DNA of 64,000 nt from NCBI GenBank assembly GCA_019635755.1, contig JAHBYW010000001.1, positions 868,001 through 932,000 of the forward strand, in the 5' to 3' direction. Below the pieces are notes generated by a model. The model was not told the origin of the DNA and did no database searches. It saw only the letters and a list, made by a program, of their open reading frames with translations. Source of the stretch: Rhizobiaceae bacterium. GTDB taxonomy: Bacteria > Pseudomonadota > Alphaproteobacteria > Rhizobiales > Rhizobiaceae. Each line of letters begins with the position of its first letter. Position 1 is the first letter of the stretch. Both the position numbers and the translations under genes were made by a program. Below, piece by piece: positions 53,898 through 61,800 of this stretch.

Positions 53898-54640
53898 TGG
53901 CGGCCGGCATCCACTTCGCCGACGCCAGCGGACCCGACGGCATGCGGATCTATGCCATCGGCGACGTGCATGGCCGGCTCGACCTCTTGCAGCGCATGCA
54001 CGCGACGATCGAGGCCGACCGGCAGCGCCATCCGGACAAGGACTGGCGCATCGTGCATCTCGGCGACTATGTCGACCGCGGCGTCAATTCACGCGGGGTC
54101 ATCGACTTCCTCGTCCGCGCCGGCAAGGACAGCCGCGTGGTGAGCCTCGCCGGCAATCATGACCTCGGCTTCCTCGAGTTTCTCGCCACGCCGGACCACA
54201 ACGGCATCTTCGCCGGGTTCGGCGGCCGCGAAACGGCGCTCAGCTACGGCGTGGAGGTGGACTTCCGCCCGTCGGAAATCCATCGCGGGCACCGCGAACT
54301 CGCCCGTGCCGTTCCGCGCTCGCACAGCGACTTCCTCGGCGCCTTGCATTTCGCGGCGACCTTCGGCGACTTCTTCTTCTGCCACGCCGGCATCCGCCCC
54401 GGGATCGCGCTCGACCTGCAGGACCCGCAGGACCTGATCTGGATCCGTGGCGAGTTCCACCGCTTCGAGGGGCTTCACCCGAAGGTCGTCGTGCACGGGC
54501 ACACGCCCTCGCGCACGCCGGACGTGCGGGCGAACCGGGTCAATCTCGACACCGGTGCCTTTCAGTCGGGCGTCCTGTCGGCGCTCGTCATCGACGGGCG
54601 CGACAAGCAGATCCTGCAGGTTTCGGAAGAAATGTCCTAG
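53897..54640 (+). CDS. calcineurin-like metallophosphoesterase / Ser-Thr phosphatase
   Basis: A PPP-family phosphatase of about 247 residues. The metal-binding motifs are all present: GDVHGRLDLL, GDYVDRGVNSRG, GNHDLGFLEF and VVHGHTPSRTP. It may dephosphorylate proteins or small molecules such as diadenosine tetraphosphate; these cannot be told apart here. GTG 53897, overlapping the lutC stop, gives an 15-residue leader ending PDG before MRIYAIG, as in many relatives. ATG 53942 is the shorter alternative. Coupling to lutC suggests it is the last gene of that operon. Confidence 0.86.
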   Translation: MAAGIHFADASGPDGMRIYAIGDVHGRLDLLQRMHATIEADRQRHPDKDWRIVHLGDYVDRGVNSRGVIDFLVRAGKDSRVVSLAGNHDLGFLEFLATPDHNGIFAGFGGRETALSYGVEVDFRPSEIHRGHRELARAVPRSHSDFLGALHFAATFGDFFFCHAGIRPGIALDLQDPQDLIWIRGEFHRFEGLHPKVVVHGHTPSRTPDVRANRVNLDTGAFQSGVLSALVIDGRDKQILQVSEEMS

Positions 54641-54644
54641 CGGA

Positions 54645-54785
54645 CTAGCGTTTCACCGCGCCGACGCCATAGCCGTCCACGACGGCGTGGCCACTGGCTG
54701 CATCGGCGGCGTAGATGCCGACGCCCCATACGCAAATGGCCGCGATCATTGCCAAAGACAGGAGCGCTGCCTTCATCGGAGTCAT
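54645..54785 (-). CDS. possible small exported peptide, unknown
   Basis: A 46-residue frame starting MTPMKAALLSLAMIAAICVW and continuing GVGIYAADAASGHAVVDGYG, ending VGAVKR. It has a basic start and a hydrophobic core with a plausible signal cleavage after YAADA, leaving a very short mature part, or it may stay as a membrane peptide. A purine-rich GGAAAG lies nine bases upstream. It converges on the phosphatase gene, with four bases between stops. No family is recognised. Confidence 0.45.
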   Translation of the reverse strand: MTPMKAALLSLAMIAAICVWGVGIYAADAASGHAVVDGYGVGAVKR

Positions 54786-55002
54786 CTCGAATTGCTTTCC
54801 GTTCATCATGCAACGGCTTGGTTACGAAACGGTTCCTGAACCGTGCCCCCGCGACCCGCCGTGTATCCCCTTGCCACCTGCCGAGGCCCGAATCACCTCG
54901 TCTTGATGCACTCATAGGTGTGGTTTCGGAGGGAGACCAGATGGATCGAATCGGCATCCGCATTCGCTTTGTGTGCGTTGCGGAAATGCCACGCAGACGG
55001 GA

Positions 55003-55701
55003 TCAGACGACGCCGACCCAGGCCCGCGCGATGTGCAGGCCGGCCGCATCCGCAGCGGCTCCGTGACGTTCCGCCTCCAGGTCGACGCGCTCCGCCCAGC
55101 CTGGCTGATGTTCGGCCAGCCAGCCTGAGAAGGCCGCGCTCCATACACGAACGAGGCCGCAGTCGGCCTCGAAATGAAACTGGATGCCGTAGGCGGCACG
55201 ACCGAAACGGAACGCCTGGTTCTCGGCGGCGCCGTTGCCGGCGAGGCGCACCGCGCCCGCCGGAAGCGTGAACGTGTCGTCGTGCCACTGGAAGATTGGG
55301 AAGTCTCCGGGCAGGCCGCCCAGCACCGTGTCGGTCCTGCCGTCATCGGTCAACGAGACGTCCTGCCAGCCGAATTCCGGCGCCGTCCCGATCAGGTTCC
55401 TGCCGCCGAAGGCCCGCGCCAGCAGCTGGCTGCCGAGGCAGATGCCCAGCACGGCCTTGTCGCGGCGCTCGAAGTCGCGGATCAGCTCGACCAGCGACGG
55501 CATGTACGGATAGGCGGCATCGTCCAGCGCATTCTGCGCGCCGCCCAGCACAACGAGAGCGTCGTGCGACGCGGCATCGCCGGGCAGCGCCGCTCCCTCG
55601 TGCGCCAGCCTGGTGTCGATCTCCGCGCCCACCTCGGCGAGCGCCGTGCCGACCTGGCCGAGGCCGGTGTTGTGGTAGTTCTGGACGACGAGTATGCGCA
55701 T
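55003..55701 (-). CDS. class I glutamine amidotransferase-like protein
   Basis: A 232-residue GATase1-fold protein. The nucleophile elbow is AVLGICLGSQLLARAFGG with the catalytic Cys, and the catalytic His/Glu pair lies in AYGIQFHFEAD. An early strand, MRILVVQNYHNTGLGQVG, and the LVVLGGAQNALDD oxyanion segment also match GMP-synthase-like stand-alone amidotransferases. The acceptor substrate is unknown. ATG 55701 starts the first strand. It is divergent from the next gene, with 97 bp between. Confidence 0.87.
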   Translation of the reverse strand: MRILVVQNYHNTGLGQVGTALAEVGAEIDTRLAHEGAALPGDAASHDALVVLGGAQNALDDAAYPYMPSLVELIRDFERRDKAVLGICLGSQLLARAFGGRNLIGTAPEFGWQDVSLTDDGRTDTVLGGLPGDFPIFQWHDDTFTLPAGAVRLAGNGAAENQAFRFGRAAYGIQFHFEADCGLVRVWSAAFSGWLAEHQPGWAERVDLEAERHGAAADAAGLHIARAWVGVV

Positions 55702-55798
55702 CGGAACCGTTGCTGACAGCGGCTGCCTGCGGCCGTGATACAATCTGGCGAGACTAGCGGAGCGGACGGAGCCGCAGCAAGGGTCGGAACGGATCAGG

Positions 55799-56557
55799 AT
55801 GAGCAAGACGGTGACCTCCGACGCCAGGGCGGCGCGACCCCTCCAGAACCGCGTCGATCCGTTCGGCACCATCCACGCCGTTTCCGCACGCGGGATGTTC
55901 ACCGGCAACCGCGGCATCATCCACGACCCGGAGACGAGGACGCTGCTCCGAAAGCGCTGGACCAACCCGGCCTGGATCATCTGCGTGCTGCACCTGCCCG
56001 GCCGCGAACCGCGCAAGCCGATGGGCTACAACGGGCCGGGCGGCGGCGTCGGCTGGACCGAGCTGTTCTTCCTCGACGAGGTGACCGCGCTGGCGGCCGG
56101 TCACCGCCCCTGTTTCTATTGCCAGCGGCAGCGGGCGCAGGAATTCCTTGGCCGCTTCGGCGACGCCTTTGCCATCGCCGGGCCGAAGGCCGCCGATCTC
56201 GACCGACGGCTTCATGGCGAACGCTTCGCGTCGAGCCAGGCGCGGCTGCCCGAGGAACCGGCAGCCCAGAACCATGCCATGTCGGGGACGGAGGTTCCGA
56301 CGCCCCCGACTTCCAGTGTGCGGGCGGGTGCCCTGTGGATCGACAGCCTGGCAAGCCTCCCCGATGGCGCGACGATCGCAAGCGGACGAGCCGTCTACGC
56401 CGTCAGAGCCGGGCGGCTCCTGCCCTGGAGTTTCGGTGGCTACGGGACGCCGGTCTCGCCGGCCGATGTCGCTGATCCCTGCCTGGTCACGCCACCGACC
56501 ACCCTCGCCACCCTCCGAGCCGGCTACAGGCCCGCCTGGCATCCGAGCGCGGAATAG
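55799..56557 (+). CDS. conserved protein with Ada-like RPCxxC motif, function unknown
   Basis: A 252-residue protein that I recognise only as a conserved hypothetical type. It has a GRMFTGNRGI-like N-terminal segment (SARGMFTGNRGIIHDPETRT), WTNPAWIICVL, and the motif ALAAGHRPCFYCQRQRAQEF. The motif resembles the zinc-binding GxRPCxxC of Ada/AdaA N-domains, but only one Cys pair is present. The C-terminus is Pro/Arg-rich. A nucleic-acid or metal role is inference. ATG 55799 has GGATCAGG directly upstream. It converges on the SRPBCC gene, with 6 bases between stops. Confidence 0.65.
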   Translation: MSKTVTSDARAARPLQNRVDPFGTIHAVSARGMFTGNRGIIHDPETRTLLRKRWTNPAWIICVLHLPGREPRKPMGYNGPGGGVGWTELFFLDEVTALAAGHRPCFYCQRQRAQEFLGRFGDAFAIAGPKAADLDRRLHGERFASSQARLPEEPAAQNHAMSGTEVPTPPTSSVRAGALWIDSLASLPDGATIASGRAVYAVRAGRLLPWSFGGYGTPVSPADVADPCLVTPPTTLATLRAGYRPAWHPSAE

Positions 56558-56563
56558 GCCGCC

Positions 56564-57049
56564 TCAGGCTGCATCCAGGTCCATCAGCCCCTCCATGCGG
56601 TCGTAGCTGGTGGACATGCCGTCGGCCATGCCCGACGCCATCGCGCCGTCGCGCACTTCTCTTGAGCTGAACTTCATAACGGTGGTGAGGGTCGTCCTGC
56701 CGTCCTTTTCGTCGAAGGTCAGCGTGCACAGCGCCTCCTCGCCCTCCGCGCCGGGAACGCCATACATGCCTTCGGTGTGGACGAGCCTGACAGGCGCCAC
56801 GATTTCCTTGAACTCCCCCTTGGCGCCGAATTCCATGCCTTCAGCGTCGCCGCGCCACTGATAATGGTAGCGGCCACCGACCTTCAGATCGATCTCGCAG
56901 ACAGGCATCGACCAGCCGTCCGGTCCGAGCTGCCATTTGCGCACCAGCTCCGGCTTGGTGTGGTAGTCGAAGACCATCCTCGCCGGCGCGTTGAAGGCGC
57001 GGACGACCGCGAATTCAAGATCGGACGGAGTCGTTACGGTCACAGGCAT
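56564..57049 (-). CDS. SRPBCC (AHSA1/START-like) domain protein
   Basis: A 161-residue protein of the Aha1-C/START-like fold. It starts ITPSDLEFAVVRAFNAPARMVFDYHTKPELVRKWQLGPDGW-like (here TTPSDLEF), with the typical AFNAPARMVFDYHTKPELV helix, then the KVGGRYHYQW strand and a C-terminal helix near ASGMADGMSTSYDRMEGL. Such proteins bind hydrophobic ligands, and many are encoded behind an ArsR regulator, as here (17-bp gap). ATG 57049 starts MPVTVTTPS. The ligand is unknown. Confidence 0.88.
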   Translation of the reverse strand: MPVTVTTPSDLEFAVVRAFNAPARMVFDYHTKPELVRKWQLGPDGWSMPVCEIDLKVGGRYHYQWRGDAEGMEFGAKGEFKEIVAPVRLVHTEGMYGVPGAEGEEALCTLTFDEKDGRTTLTTVMKFSSREVRDGAMASGMADGMSTSYDRMEGLMDLDAA

Positions 57050-57066
57050 GTCAGGTCTCCACTTCT

Positions 57067-57423
57067 TTACTCGGTCGGACGCTCACGGGCCGCCTCGGCC
57101 CGCAGGTCCCGCTCCAGCAGCGTGTCGAGCCGCCGATAGTTCGCTTCCCAGATCGTCCTGATCCGCTCGATCCAGACGTTCATTTCGTCCATCGGTTCCT
57201 TCCGGAGCGTGCACGGGCGGCGCTGGGCATCGCGACCCTTGGCGATGATGCCCGCCGCTTCCAGCACCTTCAGATGCCGCGAGATCGCCGGCTGGCTGAT
57301 GCCGGACGGCGCCACGAGCTCATTGACCGTCGCCTCGCCCTTGGCCAGCCGCGCGACGATCTCGCGCCGCGTCGGGTCCGAGAGCGCGAAGAACATGGCA
57401 TCGAGACGTTCGGCGGTCAGCAT
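57067..57423 (-). CDS. ArsR/SmtB family transcriptional regulator
   Basis: A 118-residue winged-helix regulator: FFALSDPTRREIVARLAKGEATVNELVAPSGISQPAISRHLKVLEAAGI. It lacks the usual metal-binding Cys cluster of ArsR proper, which fits the group paired with SRPBCC genes. ATG 57423 (MLTAERLDAMFF) is preferred over upstream open frame. The upstream AT-rich stretch has two GTTATA direct repeats (about 57425-57450), a possible autoregulatory site. The SRPBCC gene follows 17 bp after the stop. Confidence 0.88.
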   Translation of the reverse strand: MLTAERLDAMFFALSDPTRREIVARLAKGEATVNELVAPSGISQPAISRHLKVLEAAGIIAKGRDAQRRPCTLRKEPMDEMNVWIERIRTIWEANYRRLDTLLERDLRAEAARERPTE

Positions 57424-57650
57424 CTTATAACCAATGTGTTCTATAACATATCTGCTATCTACATCGGCTGGGTCTGTCAAGTCGGAGGCCGTCGGGTCGT
57501 GCGTCACCGACCCACGGCCGACCATCGCGTGCCGACAGTCGGCTGCCGGCTTTGCGCCGTTCCGCGGCCCTGCTAGCGTGGCCGCCTGCTTGCGAGGTGT
57601 CCCATGTTCGTCCACCCGGTTCCCGGCTCGCCATTCCCGGCGCACGGCTG

Positions 57651-58385
57651 ATGCGCGCGAACTACCGCCTGCAGCGCCTGTTCGTGCCGGATGCGCTCTC
57701 GGTCGGCGCAGTCGTGCAGGCGAGCGCCCCACAGGCGCACTATCTCGCCAACGTGCTGCGGCTCGACGACGGTGCGGAGCTGCTTCTGTTCAACGGCCGC
57801 GACGGCGAGTGGCGGGCGCGCGTGGCAGAAAAGTCCAGGAAGGGCGTGAGACTCGCGGCGACCGGGCTGGAGCGGCCGCAGCCGCCGGCATCCGACCTCG
57901 TCTACTGCTTCGCCCCACTGAAGGTCGGCCGCCTCGACTATCTCGTGCAGAAGGCGGTGGAGATGGGCGCTGGCGTGCTGCAGCCCGTCATCACCCAGCA
58001 TACGCAGGTCAGGAAGATTGGCACGGACCGCATCGCGGCAAACGCCGTCGAGGCCGCCGAGCAGTGCGGCATCCTCGCGGTTCCGCGGGTCGAGGACGCC
58101 GTCGCGCTGGACGCGCTGCTGGCGGGCTGGGACCACGGCCGGCGCTTGGTCTACTGCGACGAGGACGCCTCCACCAACAATCCGCTGCCGGCGCTCCAGG
58201 CAATTGCGGAACGACGGCTTGCGCTGCTGGTCGGCCCCGAGGGCGGTTTCTCCGACGACGAACGCCGCCTGCTCCGCGCGCTTCCCTTCGTCACCGCCAT
58301 CCCGCTCGGCCCCCGCATCCTGCGGGCGGACACCGCCGCGGTCGCCGCGCTTGCCCTCATGCAGGCGACCGTCGGCGACTGGTAG
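57651..58385 (+). CDS. rsmE: 16S rRNA (uracil(1498)-N(3))-methyltransferase RsmE
   Basis: A 244-residue SPOUT methyltransferase that methylates U1498 of 16S rRNA. It opens [20 protein letters not shown], continues [20 protein letters not shown], and has the knot motifs [13 protein letters not shown] and [18 protein letters not shown]. Length is normal. ATG 57651 (MRANYRLQR) is chosen; the frame upstream is unrelated. It lies on the same strand as tRNA-His, which follows 237 bp later. Confidence 0.94.
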   Translation: MRANYRLQRLFVPDALSVGAVVQASAPQAHYLANVLRLDDGAELLLFNGRDGEWRARVAEKSRKGVRLAATGLERPQPPASDLVYCFAPLKVGRLDYLVQKAVEMGAGVLQPVITQHTQVRKIGTDRIAANAVEAAEQCGILAVPRVEDAVALDALLAGWDHGRRLVYCDEDASTNNPLPALQAIAERRLALLVGPEGGFSDDERRLLRALPFVTAIPLGPRILRADTAAVAALALMQATVGDW

Positions 58386-58490
58386 ACGCCGGCATCGCCC
58401 GGCACGCGGCAGCGGTCGGCGCCTGGCGCGCCCCAGGTGCGGCCCCGGTAGGGGGGCTGTCGGTGCCTGGCAACGTTTCGGGTGCCGAGC

Positions 58491-58539
58491 GCGGCAGCGT
58501 CGCGGTCGCCACCGCGCGGCAGCGTCGCGGTTGCCACAG
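58491..58539 (+). repeat. short direct repeat, two copies
   Basis: Two 24-base units (58491-58514 and 58516-58539) beginning GCGCGGCAGCGTCGCGGT differ at one base. They lie in the rsmE to tRNA-His gap, which otherwise holds only GC-rich sequence with no frame that I can support. Confidence 0.6.
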
Positions 58540-58622
58540 CCCGGGGCGGCCCGCCGCAGGGCCCGTTTGGCGACGCGCCGGACTTGAATTAGGCTGCCAG
58601 AATCCTTATTGCAGCCTCGCGT

Positions 58623-58699
<77 letters not shown>

Positions 58700-58748
58700 G
58701 CCCAGCTGCACCCAGCCCGAAACGCGACGCAAACTTGACCCTTCGGTC

Positions 58749-58790
58749 GCGAAAGCGCCCCACCGTCCGGGACGGCAGGGCGCTGTTTCG
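58749..58790 (+). terminator. possible terminator after tRNA-His
   Basis: Inverted repeat arms AGCGCCC (58754-58760) and GGGCGCT (58778-58784), with an inner CCGTCC/GGGACGG hairpin, followed by GTTTCG. It sits 50 bases after the tRNA and 65 bases before the stop of the convergent giant gene. The T-run is short. Confidence 0.4.
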
Positions 58791-58855
58791 CCGTGGTCGC
58801 CGCCCGGCGTGCGCCGGCGGTTGCTACCGCCAGCACCACCGGAAGCGCGTGGACG

Positions 58856-61800
58856 CTACAGGACGAAGTCCCCCCTCACGAACGAGAGCGGCACATTGCT
58901 GACGATCGTGAAGTCGGCCCGTCCGTCACCGTTCAGGTCGCCCATGATATGGGCGTCGTTGCCGACCTTCTCGTAGCGGAGCTGGCCGGCCCGCTTGGAG
59001 AATTCGGCGGTGCCGATGAAGGAGAACGCCTGGTTGCCCGCGGCATTGGTCCGTGCATCGATCGCCGACAGGTCGATCTTGTCGCCCCGCGCGAAGTCCA
59101 TGATCGTGTCCCGACCGCCGGCAGCGTTGGTGCTTTCGGCCCTGGATGCGAACACGAAGACATCCGCCCCCAGGTTGCCGTAAAGCTTGTCGGCTCCCAC
59201 ACCGCCGGTGAGGCGGTCGTTGCCGTTGCCTCCCAGCATGACGTCGTTGCCGCCCAGTCCGAACAGGATGTCGAGGCCGCCCCCGCCTTCAATGCGGTTT
59301 GCTCCGGCATTGCCCGTCAACGTGTTATTGAGTTCGTTGCCGAAGAGGCCGAGATTGCCGGCCCCGGTGATCGTCGCATTCTCGACGTTCGCGGCCAGGA
59401 CGTAGGTGATCAGCGCCTGGACGTTGTCCGTGCCGCCATTGGGGTTCTCGATGACCTGGTCGCCCCCATTGTCGACCACGAAGGTATCGTTGCCGATACC
59501 GCCGATCATGATGTCTGCCCCTGCGCGTCCGTCGATGAAGTCGTCGCCGGCCGCGCCGTCCAGCCTGTCTACTCCGGCCCCGCCGATGTGCGTACCGTTA
59601 ACGGCAGGCGTGACGTTGAGGATGACGTTGAAGTCCTCGGTGTTGCCGAGACCGTCACGCGCCTGCAGACCGAGGGTCCCGCTCCCGCCCGTCGGGGTGA
59701 ACGTCAGCGAGTTGATCTGCGACAGCGTCAGGCCGGTTTCGTTTCCGACCAGTGCGATGCCGTTGAGGAAGATGTCCCCCAGCAGCGCAGGCGGCAGGCT
59801 GGTGACGTCGAAGAACAGCGCATTGTTGTTGCTGATCACGCCGAGCGGCGAGTTGGTCGAGCCGGTCTCCACGTTGCGGTTCAGGTCGGCCAGTCCGCCA
59901 ATGCCCTGATCGACGTTCTGGATGTTGACCTTGATCCGCTCGACGCTCTCATTGCCGGCCCTGTCCGTCGCCACGACGTCGAACTCGAAGATCGGCGTCG
60001 TCTCGAAGGACAGCGCACCGGCCACCACGATCTTGCCGGTCGTGCTGTTGATGCTGAACGGACCGGTGAACGTTCCGCCGCTCGTCGTCCTGAGCGTGTA
60101 GGTGATCTGCTCGTCGAGGCCCGCGTCCAGATTGGCGTCGGTGGCGTCGGCGTCGAATATCTCGGTGCCGGTGCCGGTGTCCTCGTCGAGGTCGATCTCG
60201 GCGATCGGCCCCATCGTGGGCGACAGGACGGTGCGGGTGTCATCGATGTTGAAGGTACCCGGAAGATCGGTGAACTCGATCTTCTCGATGCCCACGACGA
60301 TGTCGATGTCGTTGCCCTTGACGATGGTGAACTGGCCACCGTTGAAGGTGATCTTGTAGTCCTTCCAGCTCCCTTCCAGCACCAGCGTGTCGATGCCGCC
60401 ACCGCCATTGATGTAGTCGCTGCCTGCGCCGCCCTGAATGACGTTGGCGTTGCCGTCGCCGATCAGAGAGTCGGCCCCCGAGCCACCCTTGATGTTCTCC
60501 ACGCCGGAGATGGACGTGAAGCCCGACGCCGTGCCCGTCGCGAGGTTGACCGCCACCGAGTCGGTGGAACCGCTGTAGTCCAGCGTGTCGTTCCCCCCGC
60601 CCATCGCCAGCGAAATGGCTTCGACATTGGAAATGTCGCCGCCGAGGCTGGTAATCGCGGACCCATCGAAGACGACGCTGATGGTGTCGGCGCCCGACGT
60701 GCCCTCGATCTCGACCGTATCGAAGCCGGCTCCGCCGTCGACGATGTCGTTGTCGCCGGCCCTGACGCGGATCAGGTCGTTACCGTCGCCGCCGAGCATG
60801 GTGTCGGCGCCCTCGCCGCCGATCAGGGTGTCGTTGCCGCCACCACCGATCAGGGTGTCGTCACCGCCGAGCCCGGACAGCACGTTGTTGCCCGAGTTGC
60901 CGGTGATGATGTTGTTGAGGCTGTTGCCCGTCCCATTGAGATGCTTGGCGACCGTGCTGCTGACGTCGTCGAAGTAGAAGCCTTCGTTCAGCCCGCCGGG
61001 GCCGTCCTGGGGCGCCCGACCTCCGTCCGGCCCAGCACTGCCGCGGAAGAGAATGCGGCTCGTCTGGTTGGCTTCCGCATTGGTGGCGTGAGTGCCGCCG
61101 AGGAAGTCGCGGTAGTTCTCGAAGCTGTTGCTCGAGCCGACGAAGTCGCCGTTGACAAAGATGTCGATGACATCGTTGTTCGCTCCGTCGACGTAGCGCA
61201 GCTGCAGCTGGATATCGATCCAGCCGCTGGCGGCGATGCCCTCCACGAGCGTGCGGTTGCCAGAGAACGCGGAGAAGTCACCGATGCCGTCGCCGGTGTC
61301 GAAGGTACCGTTCGGCAGCGCATCGGCCACGGCAACGCGAACGCCAGCGGCGGTCGACTCGATCACCATGAAGTTGTTGCGGTCGGTGCCGGCAGCCGTC
61401 CCGAAATCAACCTCCAGCCGCGAGTCGTCGCCTGCCGGGTTAACGGCCTTGACCCGGAAGGAGATCGTGTGGGACGCGCCATCCGCCGACGTGCTCGGCT
61501 CGCCGGCGGTGACGCCGATATGGGGCGAGTAGGGCCCGCCGAACGACCCGTCGTGCGGGTCGCTGCTGACCTTCATCACCATATTGCCGGTGCCGTCGTC
61601 GACGACCCTGGCGCGCGGCGAATTGTCGACGTTCCAGCCGTTCTCGCCGTCGGTGATCAGCGGGTTTCCGTCGAAGCCGCTCTCGAAGTCCTCCGTCCCC
61701 GAGCCTTCGTCGGCCAGGGTGAGGTTCTCGACATGATCGGCCAGGGTGTAGCTGCTCTTCGAGACAACGGTGTCCGTGCCGCCGTTCTCCGCCTCGACGA

